The notes: generated by a model from the letters alone, not told the origin. 64,000 bases of DNA from Opitutales bacterium UBA5694 (GCA_002420185.1 DIHO01000016.1:1-64000), one strand, 5' to 3'; numbered from the stretch's first letter, positions 1-8,748 are shown. Numbers and translations: made by a program.

Positions 1-411
1 GGAAACCCATTACCCACACCAAAAAAATATGAGTCCAATAAGAACCAGCATACCACCTAAAAACTTTTGGCGTCAGTGCGTATAGATTAATTAGTAAACA
101 AAGAAAAGGAAGTACTCTTAGTACTAACACTCTTGGTAATTCTTGGTACCTATAACAAAATTCTTGGTCAGAAAGTAACCTAGGGTTACACTAATATATC
201 ATAAGCTTTCTTTAGAATATATATGACTAGGATAGGGTAACGCAGGGTTACCACCCCCCCGGCAAGTTGACGGTGAATAAGTTGGAGCTGCCCATCTCTC
301 TTGACCTTCACGAGCTTGGGGCTTCTGTAGCCTTGTAAGCACCCTAGAAACGCTTCTCAGACGGAGTTCCGTACTGGCTCTGTCTTTGAGATGTAAGGAC
401 AGCACAAGCCA
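1..411. other. gene-free end of an integrated-element scar
   Basis: No convincing gene is visible here. The stretch is AT-rich at first and lies downstream of the broken recombinase gene. A minus-strand open frame at 199-405 has low-complexity, basic content and no recognisable motif, so I do not call it. If an integrated element once started at ssrA, this would be its interior or its far flank; I see no copy of the tmRNA 3' end here that would mark the other attachment site. Confidence 0.5.
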
Positions 412-1282
412 TCACACAAACTGAACGAGCTTCACATTCCTGGAAGGCACCTTAATGGTCCAGAATGCCTCAGCATTGGCTTTTGAAACGAGAGCACGGT
501 AGTTACTGAACAAAGAATGATCGTTGGGGTTGTGGCCCATTTGGGCAGCTGTCTTAATTTCATCCCCATACATTGCGTAATGGTAGGATCCGAAAGAATG
601 CCTCAGCCCATTGTTCTTTTTGGAAACTCCAGCTTTCTCATGGATTCTTTGGTCATGCCTGGTCCACGCTGTCGTTCTCTTCCTGCGCCCATTTGAAGAA
701 GCCATTAACAGCCATTAGATAATTGTGCTTTGATCTATGCGATAGGCCTAGCGATTGAATCCACTCAATCACGTCCGTGTGCTCTACTTCCATTATATTG
801 GTGCCCCCGAACGTCCTACAAAACCTAGACAGGCGATTGCGGAAATCACTAAGTGTTCTTGGTCTAAGGTTCATTCTATCTTTAACCGCAACAATTCTAT
901 CTGCTACATTCTGGACGCTATATTGGCCGTTGTCTGGCCGCAGTCTTGGACGAGCATACCTTGCCACTTCCTCAAGCGTTAGGTCGGTTCCTTTCAAAAC
1001 TTCAAGGGCTCTGACAGCGTCTATCCGCTGTTCATCGTTCATGCTGAACGCAGCTCGCCCCTGACTTCTTATTTTGAAGTGTTGCTCCTCAGCATACTTC
1101 TTTGCCGCCTTCAGGGTAGATCTCTGTTTTTGAAACCGTCCTCTACCCGTAATCTTTGCTCTAACAGTAACCCTGAAAGAAACGCTGGAGGCTTCACCTT
1201 TCTTCCCATTGGAAACAACTCCAATACGTATCCCAGAACCTTTTGGATACTCTATTGGGAAGTTTGATAAGTCACCTGACAT
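412..1282 (-). pseudogene. tyrosine recombinase/integrase, internally deleted and frameshifted
   Basis: Two overlapping frames together make a broken phage-type integrase. Frame one (653-1282) encodes 209 residues with a basic N-terminal part and a SAM-like core-binding domain ending in NGFFKWAQEEN. Frame two (412-705) supplies the C-terminal catalytic end: GLRHSFGSYH (arginine box), MGH and the YRALVS tyrosine region. The roughly 100 residues that should lie between, with the first catalytic arginine and the beta-sheet lysine, are absent, and the frame changes at the junction near 650-705. The likeliest event is a deletion that also shifted the frame. The gene begins about 110 bp beyond the 3' end of tmRNA, the usual place for an integrase that targets ssrA. 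It cannot encode an active recombinase. A programmed frameshift is unlikely, since it would not restore the missing segment. Confidence 0.8.
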
Positions 1283-1353
1283 GATATTGCAACTATAGGC
1301 AAATCATGACCTACAACGTAATAAAATTGGTAGGAATGCGGTAGGAAATAAAT

Positions 1354-1372
1354 AACTACTTTTTAAGTAGTT
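1354..1372 (-). terminator. hairpin after tmRNA
   Basis: Read on the minus strand, a 7-bp perfect stem (AACTACT / AGTAGTT) with a 5-nt loop lies 17 bp beyond the tmRNA CCA end, followed by the AT-rich ATTTATTT. The stem is AT-rich, so it would be a weak intrinsic terminator. It sits between tmRNA and the integrase remnant. Confidence 0.45.
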
Positions 1373-1386
1373 GATTGTTAGGTGTT

Positions 1387-1749
<363 letters not shown>

Positions 1750-1935
1750 AATTAAGGCTTAGTTTAAAAAATTGGATCAGGCAGAAAAATTTGAATTCTC
1801 TTTTGCCTTTTGGATTCAATCTGTCGGATGCCGTAACAGCAACTGTGACAAATCAAAGAACAGGAATGACTTATCGGTAGCGTGACCGAAGAAATCAAGT
1901 TGAATTAGTCAATGGGGTTCGGGTAAAGTTCTAGG

Positions 1936-3429
1936 ATGGTGTTTCCTTCCTCATTGCTACTGGCCGCGAATTTGAATGAGTGGTTTTCTGGGATTTGGGC
2001 AGATTATTTCGAGCCTCGCTGGGATTCATTTTCACAAGTCTTTGTAGGGGAGGATCTTCTCATCCAATTGGGTGCTATCGCAGGGGCTTTTATTCTCTCA
2101 TTTGTTGTTGCTCTTGGTCTTCGACCGCTGTTCAAAAAGGTTACTGAAGCGATCGAGGAGCGCGATGATTGGATTGAGGGGGTCATTGATTGGATCAGCG
2201 ACAATCTTTTCCGCCTATTGCTAGTGGCACTTTTATGGTCGGTTTCGCTCTATCTAGATTCGAACACAATAGAGCCTTCCGTTGACGCGGCGGTCTTGAG
2301 CGAATCGGCCGAAACGGTCTCCGTAACGTTGGAGGATGAGGTAGGAGCAATCGAGTCGCAAGCGGTTGCTGTCGCCAGCAAGACAACTGCGGTAAGTAAA
2401 AACTACCTGCTCGTGCGAGCAGCTGCGAGCATCGCTACCTTGATGCTCGTGTCGGGAGCGTTGCCGCGAACGATAAAGCAGCAGGTTTACTTCAGGACGC
2501 TATTTTTCGTTTTAGCCATGGTGCTGATATTGAATTTACTAGGCATTTGGAGTGTGATTAGAGAAGGGCTTGACGGTATTGCACTATTCCCAATTTCCGG
2601 CTCTGGTGTAACACGGGTTACCTTGCTAACCTTAGCAAAGGGAGTCGTTGCGATTTCACTACTGATACCTCTTACTAGCTGGCTTATCAGGACATCCGAG
2701 TCGCGGGTTAAGGGGATGGAGAAAGTTTCGCCTGCCTTGCAGGTATTAACGATTAAAGTGCTGAAGGTTTTGATCGCGGCGGGAGCGATCATGTTTGCGA
2801 TCAGTTCCGTTGGAGTGGACCTCTCTGCCTTCGCGGTCCTTGGAGGAGCAATTGGTCTAGGGTTGGGTTTTGGCTTCCAGAAGGTCGTGTCTAACCTGAT
2901 CAGTGGGGTGATACTTCTGGGAGACAAGTCGATCAAACCAGGCGATGTGATCGAAGTAGACAACACGTATGGATGGATCAATACACTGGGTGCTCGCTAC
3001 ACTTCGGTGATTACTCGGGATGGCACCGAACATCTGATACCCAACGAAATGATGATCACTGAAAAAGTGGTCAACTGGTCATTCAGCGATCAAAAGGTGC
3101 GGGTTAGGATTCCGTTTGGCGTGTCTTACACTTCAGATATTCATAAAGCCATGGAACTGGCACTTCAGGCGGCAGGCGAGGACGTCAGAATCTTGAAAGA
3201 TCCGGCCCCTGCGGCTCGACTGACTGGATTTGGTGACAATTCGGTTGATTTTGAAATGAGAGGCTGGATTGTCGACCCTACTGACGGACTTGGAAATATA
3301 AGAAGCTCTTTTTACTTGAGAATATGGGATCTGTTTAAAGAAAACGGTATCGGATTTCCGTATCCACAACGCGATGTACACCTGAAAGAGCTCCCAACCG
3401 TAGAGGTGAATCTTAAGAGGAGCGAGTAA
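1936..3429 (+). CDS. MscS-family mechanosensitive channel
   Basis: This 497-residue inner-membrane protein should open under membrane tension to release solutes during hypo-osmotic shock. After an N-terminal periplasmic or amphipathic part, several membrane segments can be seen (about residues 48-65, 90-105, 160-175, 185-205, 230-250 and 275-295). They lead into the pore helix and beta domain that define MscS: the glycine-rich GGAIGLGLGFGFQKVVSNLI, then DKSIKPGDVIEVDNTYGWI and TRDGTEHLIPNEMM. At about 500 residues it is longer than E. coli MscS (286) and shorter than MscK, so it belongs to the mid-size group with extra N-terminal helices. The ATG at 1936 is the first in frame, and a good ribosome binding site is not obvious. 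It converges on malate dehydrogenase with a 15-bp gap and appears to be a single-gene unit. Confidence 0.9.
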   Translation: MVFPSSLLLAANLNEWFSGIWADYFEPRWDSFSQVFVGEDLLIQLGAIAGAFILSFVVALGLRPLFKKVTEAIEERDDWIEGVIDWISDNLFRLLLVALLWSVSLYLDSNTIEPSVDAAVLSESAETVSVTLEDEVGAIESQAVAVASKTTAVSKNYLLVRAAASIATLMLVSGALPRTIKQQVYFRTLFFVLAMVLILNLLGIWSVIREGLDGIALFPISGSGVTRVTLLTLAKGVVAISLLIPLTSWLIRTSESRVKGMEKVSPALQVLTIKVLKVLIAAGAIMFAISSVGVDLSAFAVLGGAIGLGLGFGFQKVVSNLISGVILLGDKSIKPGDVIEVDNTYGWINTLGARYTSVITRDGTEHLIPNEMMITEKVVNWSFSDQKVRVRIPFGVSYTSDIHKAMELALQAAGEDVRILKDPAPAARLTGFGDNSVDFEMRGWIVDPTDGLGNIRSSFYLRIWDLFKENGIGFPYPQRDVHLKELPTVEVNLKRSE

Positions 3430-3444
3430 GTTGAATCAATCGAA

Positions 3445-4428
3445 CTAGGGCAGCAAATCGCTGACCATGGCCTTCTCTTCACTCAGTTCGGCTTCAGTCA
3501 CTTTTAGTTTCTGGCTGCTGAATTCGTTGAAATCTAGGTTCTCTAAAATGCTGAGGTTTTGCCCGTCGCTTTTCATAGGGTAGGAATAGATGAGTCCATT
3601 TTCGATTCCATATTCACCATCAGAGCTTACGGCCACGCTGAAGCAGTCGTCGGAAGCGGTTGGAGTTGTAATTGATCGTACAGTGTCGATCGCAGCATTT
3701 GCCGCTGAGGCTGCCGAGGAAAGACCGCGAGCTTTAATGACGGCTGCTCCACGTTGTTGGACGGTTGGAATGAATTCTTGAGTAAACCAGGCTTCGTCGG
3801 TGATAACCTCGGTCACGGGCTTCCCATCTATTGTTGCGTCAAAGTAATTAGGATACATTGTCGAAGAATGGTTGCCCCAAATGGCTAGATTCTTGACCGA
3901 ATCGACATCCACTCCTGCTTTCAACGCCAATTGGGATTGGGCTCTATTCTGGTCGAGGCGAGTCATAGCGAACCATCGGTCTTTGGGGATGTCTGGTGCG
4001 TTGTTCATCGCAATGAGGCAGTTAGTATTGCAGGGGTTGCCCACCACGAGTGTCCTAATATCCGAAGCGGCGTTTTCTTGGATGGCCTTCCCCTGGCTGG
4101 TAAAGATCTGGCCGTTGATTCCCAGGAGATCTTTGCGTTCCATTCCGACTTTGCGTGGTACACTGCCGACTAGAAGTGCCCAGCTCGCTTGGTCAAAACC
4201 TTTCCTTAAGTCGCAGGTGGGTACAACTCCTTTCAGTAAGGGAAAGGCGCAGTCTTGCAGTTCCATGACAACTCCCTCCAGAGCTTTCATTCCTGGCTCG
4301 ATTTCGATGAGCCGGAGAACGACGGGCTGATCTGGCCCGAGGAGATGACCTGACGCGATGCGAAAGAGCAGTGAATATCCGATTTGACCGGCGGCACCGG
4401 TGACTGCGACATGAATAGGTGGTTTCAT
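3445..4428 (-). CDS. mdh: malate dehydrogenase (NAD-dependent)
   Basis: Interconverts malate and oxaloacetate in the TCA cycle, in the cytoplasm. The 327-residue protein starts with the Rossmann fingerprint VAVTGAAGQIGYSLL and continues with EGVVMELQDCAFPLL, VGSVPRKVGMERKDLL (mobile loop with the substrate-binding arginines), VVGNPCNTNCLIA and the catalytic-histidine region NLAIWGNHSSTMYPN. These mark the lactate/malate dehydrogenase superfamily, type close to the cytosolic/plant and Opitutus-like enzymes. Length is normal for the family. The gene stands alone between the convergent MscS gene and DAHP synthase on the same strand, 138 bp away. No operon partner is evident. Confidence 0.96.
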   Translation of the reverse strand: MKPPIHVAVTGAAGQIGYSLLFRIASGHLLGPDQPVVLRLIEIEPGMKALEGVVMELQDCAFPLLKGVVPTCDLRKGFDQASWALLVGSVPRKVGMERKDLLGINGQIFTSQGKAIQENAASDIRTLVVGNPCNTNCLIAMNNAPDIPKDRWFAMTRLDQNRAQSQLALKAGVDVDSVKNLAIWGNHSSTMYPNYFDATIDGKPVTEVITDEAWFTQEFIPTVQQRGAAVIKARGLSSAASAANAAIDTVRSITTPTASDDCFSVAVSSDGEYGIENGLIYSYPMKSDGQNLSILENLDFNEFSSQKLKVTEAELSEEKAMVSDLLP

Positions 4429-4566
4429 AGAAGGTTTCTATCTAGGGACTCGAGTAGGTGAAAGCGACCAAAAAGTAGCAGTTTCAGGCTAGTAAACAGA
4501 ATCCCAATTATCGCGATAAATTTGGCGAATGTGAAACTGCGGAAGTTGAAAGCACAGATCCAGATC

Positions 4567-5628
4567 CTAAGCCTTGGCGAACCGAGACGCCAGGTTTTCG
4601 TAGGCCTTGAGGACGGAGGCTTCTGTCGTTTTCCAGTCGATACATCCATCGGTGATCGATACGCCGTAATCGAGGGCGTCGAACGGAGCTGGGAACGTTT
4701 GGTTTCCCGCCCCAAGATTGCTTTCCATCATGGCCCCGATAATGGAGTCGTTTCCGGACTGAATTTGTTCTATAATCGAGTCGAGGACTTCTACCTGTTT
4801 TTCTGGCTGCTTGCTGCTGTTGCCATGGCTGCAGTCGATCATGATCGCTTTTTCCAATCCCGCCTTTGCGAGGTCGGTCGCCGTTTTGGTAACGCTGTCG
4901 GCATCGTAGTTCGGGCCAGAGCTTCCGCCTCTGAGAACCACGTGGCAATTTTGGTTACCTGCGGTGGTAACGGCAGAGGCCTGTCCCTCCTTATTTATTC
5001 CTAGAAAGGTTTGGACTTCTCGAGCCGCCTTGATGGCATTAATCGCGACTTGGCAGGTCCCGTCCATCCCGTTCTTGAATCCTACTGGCATGGATAGGCC
5101 CGATGCCATTTGACGATGCGTCTGAGATTCTGTGGTTCGAGCGCCGATGGCTGCCCAGGAAACCAGGTCGGCGATGTACTGCGGTGTAATAGGGTCAAGA
5201 AGTTCGGTGGCTGTAGGAACACCGAGGTCGATGATATCTCTCAGAAAATTGCGAGCGACACGAAGACCCTTATCGATATTGGCGGTCTCGTCGAGATCGG
5301 GATCCATGATAAGCCCTTTCCAGCCTAGCGAGGTGCGGGGTTTTTCGAAGTAAACCCGCATGACCAGGCAGATTCGGTCCTTCACTTGCTCGCTGAGAGC
5401 TGCGAGTCTTCGTCCGTAATCAATCCCTGCCTCAGCATCATGAATAGAACACGGGCCTATCACTAGAAGGAAACGCCGATCATCGCCAAAAATGATGCGG
5501 TGGATTTCCTGGCGAGATTGGGTTATGAACTCCGATTGAGACTCGGTTCGACGGATCTCTTTGAGGAGTTGGTGGGGAGCAGGGAGCACATCAGTGCGTG
5601 TGACGTTTATATCTGAGATTTGCTTCAC
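4567..5628 (-). CDS. aroG: DAHP synthase (3-deoxy-7-phosphoheptulonate synthase), class I
   Basis: Catalyses the first step of the shikimate pathway: phosphoenolpyruvate plus erythrose 4-phosphate gives DAHP. The 353 residues carry the class I AroF/G/H pattern throughout: LLVIGPCSIHD, RVYFEKPRTSLGWKGLI, ATELLDPITPQY, WAAIGARTTESQTHRQMASG, GFKNGMDGT, HVVLRGG and IDCSHGNSSK. All known metal and substrate positions in these blocks look intact. Length matches the E. coli enzymes (about 350). The start is a GTG at 5628 without an obvious Shine-Dalgarno sequence. Upstream lie a strong hairpin and an overlapping short frame rich in aromatic codons, annotated separately. The enzyme is normally feedback-regulated by an aromatic amino acid; which one cannot be read from the sequence. 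The second shikimate gene here, aroE, is 4 kb away and not in the same operon. Confidence 0.95.
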   Translation of the reverse strand: MKQISDINVTRTDVLPAPHQLLKEIRRTESQSEFITQSRQEIHRIIFGDDRRFLLVIGPCSIHDAEAGIDYGRRLAALSEQVKDRICLVMRVYFEKPRTSLGWKGLIMDPDLDETANIDKGLRVARNFLRDIIDLGVPTATELLDPITPQYIADLVSWAAIGARTTESQTHRQMASGLSMPVGFKNGMDGTCQVAINAIKAAREVQTFLGINKEGQASAVTTAGNQNCHVVLRGGSSGPNYDADSVTKTATDLAKAGLEKAIMIDCSHGNSSKQPEKQVEVLDSIIEQIQSGNDSIIGAMMESNLGAGNQTFPAPFDALDYGVSITDGCIDWKTTEASVLKAYENLASRFAKA

Positions 5629-5749
5629 GTCGGTGATAGTTGGGAGAGGCCGGATTGAATTTCAATTGCGAATTCGAAAAATATATCTGTCTGAGCCTAC
5701 TGAGATGCCAAAAGTAAGGCGGGTAGCCTACCCCTAAGCTACCCGCCAT
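5591..5749 (-). other. possible aromatic-rich leader ORF overlapping aroG start
   Basis: A 52-codon frame begins with ATG at 5749, at the base of the hairpin at 5718-5747, and ends in TGA at 5591, overlapping the first 38 bases of aroG in another frame. Its ninth to fourteenth codons read Tyr-Pro-Pro-Tyr-Phe-Trp, and nine of 52 residues are aromatic. In an aromatic-pathway gene this is the composition expected for a leader peptide that senses charged tRNA or ribosome stalling. The ribosome binding site is weak, and a frame this short may be chance. No family match is claimed. Confidence 0.25.
5718..5747. promoter_or_regulatory. strong hairpin in aroG/ygfZ intergenic region
   Basis: A perfect 10-bp GC-rich stem, GGCGGGTAGC / GCTACCCGCC, with a 10-nt loop. 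Neither side is followed by a clean T-run (minus strand TTACTTTTGG, plus strand ATCTCGTTTTC), so it is a poor terminator in either direction. It lies in the transcribed leader of aroG if that promoter is near ygfZ. A role as an attenuator or an RNA-stability element is inference. Confidence 0.45.
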
Positions 5750-5773
5750 CTCGTTTTCTTAGTTACCCCAAAA

Positions 5774-5788
5774 TCCCGCTAAGCGGGA
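5774..5788 (+). promoter_or_regulatory. second small hairpin between aroG and ygfZ
   Basis: TCCCGC-TAA-GCGGGA is a perfect 6-bp stem followed on the plus strand by AAGTGATTTTTATT, giving a weak terminator-like shape pointing toward ygfZ. Because the flanking genes are divergent, a terminator here would have to act on a leader transcript rather than at the end of a gene. Confidence 0.3.
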
Positions 5789-5884
5789 AAGTGATTTTTA
5801 TTGACCGAAGTGAATAGAAAACATCAGTTGTCTGTCAATAAATATTCAGTTTTTATTTAAAAAACATATTCAAAGCCTTGATAG

Positions 5885-6811
5885 ATGGAAACTTCGAGAG
5901 TGCATTTTTATCTCCCAAAGGGCGTGTTTTTCGTGGAGGGAGAAGATGCCGCCTCTTTTTTGCAGGGTCAGTTCTCGCAGGACATCAGAACGGCTGATGG
6001 TTTCAGGGCGTATGGACTGTGGCTTAACCGTAAAGGCAAAATCCTAGCGGACAGCTTTATACTCAGGATTTCTGAATCACGCTTTTTGGTGGTCAGCTAT
6101 TTCGGTGAAACAGAAGTTCTACGGGATAATTTAGAGAGTCGGATTATAATGGACGAGGTCGGGACTCGATCTGCTGAGTCAGGCTGGTTTGGGGTATCTG
6201 TTTGGGGCGAAGCGATTGAAAGGGTACTGGAGCTAGCAAAATTGAAACGGCCTAATGGAGATGAGTTTTCGTCATGTGACGGTGTATTCGCATTTTGGGG
6301 ACGAAGAGGAGAGGAAACCAACTTGGAAATCCTGTTTGGCAATGAAACAGATCGAAAAAGTATGGAAATCAGTCTTTCGGAAATAGGCATTCAACTCCTA
6401 GGCCACAAGAGTGTGAGAATCCTCGCTTTGCGAGAAAAATGCTTTCAAGTTGGCATAGATGTTCAGGACTCAGACCTTCCTCAAGAGGTTGGTCTTACAG
6501 CTGTCGCTGTTTCGTATACAAAAGGTTGTTATATTGGTCAAGAGGTGATGGTCCGCTTAAAATCGATGGGCAGTTCGCGACGGACCCTTGAATGTGTCTC
6601 CGTACCCAAAAAGCTAGAGGGAAGCGGCCCATGGGAATTGCGAGGAACGGACGGATCTCGTGCGGGAGAATTAAGAAGCGTAGTTTGCGATGGAGCTAAA
6701 ATTATAGGTGTGGCGATGCTTAAGCGAACCGTGTCCGAAGAAAAAACGTTTGAGGTAGCCGGGCAATCCGAAGTTACGTTATGTCAAGCTATGCAAGGGA
6801 CAGTCGATTGA
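5885..6811 (+). CDS. ygfZ: YgfZ/GcvT-family folate-binding protein
   Basis: YgfZ proteins bind tetrahydrofolate and help maintain iron-sulfur enzymes such as the tRNA methylthiotransferase MiaB. The 308 residues have the GcvT-like fold start (FLQGQFSQDIRT, WLNRKGKILADSFI) and the diagnostic YgfZ motif KGCYIGQE near residue 215, which holds the conserved cysteine. Length is normal (E. coli YgfZ is 326). The ATG at 5885 is preceded by an AT-rich stretch. The next small gene overlaps its 3' end, suggesting co-transcription. Distinction from the glycine-cleavage T protein rests on the KGCYxGQE motif and the shorter length. Confidence 0.9.
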   Translation: METSRVHFYLPKGVFFVEGEDAASFLQGQFSQDIRTADGFRAYGLWLNRKGKILADSFILRISESRFLVVSYFGETEVLRDNLESRIIMDEVGTRSAESGWFGVSVWGEAIERVLELAKLKRPNGDEFSSCDGVFAFWGRRGEETNLEILFGNETDRKSMEISLSEIGIQLLGHKSVRILALREKCFQVGIDVQDSDLPQEVGLTAVAVSYTKGCYIGQEVMVRLKSMGSSRRTLECVSVPKKLEGSGPWELRGTDGSRAGELRSVVCDGAKIIGVAMLKRTVSEEKTFEVAGQSEVTLCQAMQGTVD

Positions 6812-7038
6812 ATTCCGAACAAGAGCTGGTTCAAATAAAGACGCTTTTGAGCAGACTAGGTGCGAGTGACGTCGCATCGGAGGTAATGGCTAGGCAGTTG
6901 GTCAAAAGAGCGGATCAATGGGTAGAGGAGCGAGGAATCAACCGGGTTGAGGCGATGCGTCAACTGCTGGAGCTTGTCGTTACAGGTCGGTCTGGAGGGC
7001 TTCCGTCTAGTTTTGAAGGGCCATCTGAGGATAATTAG
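6781..7038 (+). CDS. small conserved-looking protein downstream of ygfZ
   Basis: I do not recognise a family. The frame gives up to 85 residues, predicted mostly helical, with a hydrophilic N-terminus, an LLSRLGASDVASEVMARQLV helix and VEERGINRVEAMRQLLELVV, then a Gly/Ser/Glu-rich tail. The upstream ATG at 6781 overlaps ygfZ by 31 bp. A TTG at 6808, overlapping the ygfZ stop, would give a 76-residue protein and a more usual overlap. Regular amphipathic pattern and tight linkage argue that it is real and translated together with ygfZ. It carries no signal peptide or membrane segment. Confidence 0.6.
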   Translation: MSSYARDSRLNSEQELVQIKTLLSRLGASDVASEVMARQLVKRADQWVEERGINRVEAMRQLLELVVTGRSGGLPSSFEGPSEDN

Positions 7039-7165
7039 GAACAATCCGATGATTTTCGAATGAATACGAACAATTCGTTTGACGAGCTTGCTGAAGCTCA
7101 TTCGATTTATACGGTTTTTTAGCTGGAAACACTTTTATAATCTCAAACAACAATTATATTCCCAC

Positions 7166-7480
7166 ATGAATAAATCCGAACTTGTCTCAGAAATTCAGGC
7201 AAACCTTGGCGGCGCTTCTAAAGCGGACGCAGAAAACGCACTGAGTGCGGTATTGGCCTCGGTTAAAACAGCGATCAAAAAGGCAGGTAAGACCGTCAAG
7301 GTGAGTGACAAAGGCGCGAAGCCAGCGGTTGCAATCCAGCTGGTTGGATTTGGAACATTTTTTGTAACTCGACGCAACGCTCGTTCGGGAATCAATCCTA
7401 TTACGAAGGCCCCTCTGAAGATCAAAGCCAGCAAGGCGATCAAGTTCAAGCCAGGTGCTGGACTAAAGGACGCACTCTAG
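7166..7480 (+). CDS. hup: HU-family DNA-binding protein
   Basis: HU dimers bend and compact DNA. The 104-residue protein begins MNKSELVSEIQANLGGASKA, the standard HU N-terminal helices, and has the core GFGTFFVTRRNARSGINP followed by the C-terminal KFKPGAGLKDAL. The arm region with the intercalating proline (GINP) is present. Compared with the usual 90 residues there is an insertion of about 14 residues (KVSDKGAKPAVA) between the second helix and the first strand. I choose the ATG at 7166 because the family starts there; the frame is open further upstream, but that part is not HU-like. A strong terminator follows, so it is probably a single-gene transcript. A small inverted repeat (GAGCTT-GCTG-AAGCTC, 7084-7099) lies upstream. 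Confidence 0.93.
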   Translation: MNKSELVSEIQANLGGASKADAENALSAVLASVKTAIKKAGKTVKVSDKGAKPAVAIQLVGFGTFFVTRRNARSGINPITKAPLKIKASKAIKFKPGAGLKDAL

Positions 7481-7504
7481 TTTCTCGACTTAAGTTAATT
7501 ATTT

Positions 7505-7540
7505 GTCCCGCAGCTTTACGGCTGCGGGACTTTTGTTTTT
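7505..7540 (+). terminator. rho-independent terminator of hup
   Basis: A perfect 10-bp stem GTCCCGCAGC / GCTGCGGGAC with a 6-nt loop is followed by TTTTGTTTTT. This is the clearest intrinsic terminator in the window. It ends only 11 bp before the galactokinase start codon. Confidence 0.92.
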
Positions 7541-7551
7541 AATTTCGAGCT

Positions 7552-8748
7552 ATGCGATTGGTGGAAAGACTGAAATTCCGTTTTACTAAAAACTATGACG
7601 CTGTTCCGAACGTCATAGCCGCGGCACCTGGCCGGGTTGAGTTTATAGGTAATCACACAGATTACAACAATGGACCTGTGATTGGAGCAGCGATTGACCG
7701 TTATGTCTTTGTGGCACTTCGAAGGATTGAAGAATCCGTATTTCGGTTCTCGACTGGGAATTCGTCATATGTCGCTGTTGAAGATCCCACTCAAAAGCTT
7801 AAAGGCAAAGGATCATGGATTAATTATCCTCTGGGCGTATATGCTAGTTTGATACGGCGGGGACTGGAGCCTTCGGGGGGATTTGAGCTAGCGGTTGATT
7901 CCGATGTTCCAATGGGTGCAGGACTGAGCAGCAGTGCAGCTTTGGAGTTGGCAGTGTGCCAAGCATTGTGCACGGCATACGGGCTGGGGCTTAGTCGACA
8001 GGAAATGGCGCTCGCGAGTCGAGAGGCGGAAAACGATTTTGTGGGTATGCCTTGTGGGATACTGGATCAAGGTGTCTCGGCCATGGGGACATCAGGTTGC
8101 TTGGTCTACATCGACTGTAGAGACATGCTCTTTTCAACAATACCGCTGGGAAAAAATTACAGTATCTGGATATTTAATACACACAAGAAGCACTCTCTTG
8201 TGGAATCCATGTATTCTGAAAGGCACAAGGAGTGTTCTCAAGCGGTAGATGGGTTAAACGGAGTAGGACTGAGAATTCAATATTTGGCAGATATTTCTCC
8301 TGCCAACTTTCAGAGCGCCAAGAGTCGGTTGTTAGGAACGTTGTCTAACAGAGCAGAGCACATAGTCTCTGAAATTGAACGGGTGAATCGGGTTAAGCAT
8401 CTGCTTGAAGGCGGGAGGATCTCAGAAGTGGGACAGCTCCTGTTTGAATCGCATGTCAGTTCAAGGGATCTTTTTGAAAACAGTGTGGAAGAACTCGACT
8501 GTCTCGTCGAGATATTGAAATCGCTGCCGAACGTTATAGGAGCTCGGTTGACTGGGGGTGGGTTTGGTGGAGCTGTTATGGCTCTAACCGAAGATGCTTT
8601 TTCGTCTGACTACGCGGAGTCTGTGGCATCAGCGTATCGCGGCAGGTTTGGACAGCCGCCTGAAGTAATTCAGTGTCGACTTTCTGATGGAGTTCGCATC
8701 GTAGAACATATCGATTACACGGATACTAACGAGCCAACTCTTGGATAA
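7552..8748 (+). CDS. galK: galactokinase-family GHMP kinase
   Basis: Expected to phosphorylate galactose (or a related sugar) at C1 with ATP in the cytoplasm, feeding the Leloir pathway. The 398 residues have the galactokinase signature in the form GRVEFIGNHTDYNNG near residue 28, the GHMP ATP loop MGAGLSSSAALELA, the catalytic-aspartate segment MPCGILDQGVSAMG and the C-terminal LTGGGFGGAVMAL. Length is typical (about 380-400). In the first motif, asparagine stands where most galactokinases have glutamate (GEHTDY), a residue close to the sugar, so substrate preference could differ. The start at 7552 matches the family N-terminus but is only 11 bp after a strong terminator. The gene overlaps the convergent prepilin peptidase gene by 23 bp at its 3' end. 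Confidence 0.88.
   Translation: MRLVERLKFRFTKNYDAVPNVIAAAPGRVEFIGNHTDYNNGPVIGAAIDRYVFVALRRIEESVFRFSTGNSSYVAVEDPTQKLKGKGSWINYPLGVYASLIRRGLEPSGGFELAVDSDVPMGAGLSSSAALELAVCQALCTAYGLGLSRQEMALASREAENDFVGMPCGILDQGVSAMGTSGCLVYIDCRDMLFSTIPLGKNYSIWIFNTHKKHSLVESMYSERHKECSQAVDGLNGVGLRIQYLADISPANFQSAKSRLLGTLSNRAEHIVSEIERVNRVKHLLEGGRISEVGQLLFESHVSSRDLFENSVEELDCLVEILKSLPNVIGARLTGGGFGGAVMALTEDAFSSDYAESVASAYRGRFGQPPEVIQCRLSDGVRIVEHIDYTDTNEPTLG

Noticed and set aside
199..405. 68-codon minus-strand frame near the window start
   Set aside because: Low-complexity basic sequence without motif, next to a broken integrase; probably noise.
3872..4330. 152-codon plus-strand frame
   Set aside because: Antisense to malate dehydrogenase, which is unmistakable.
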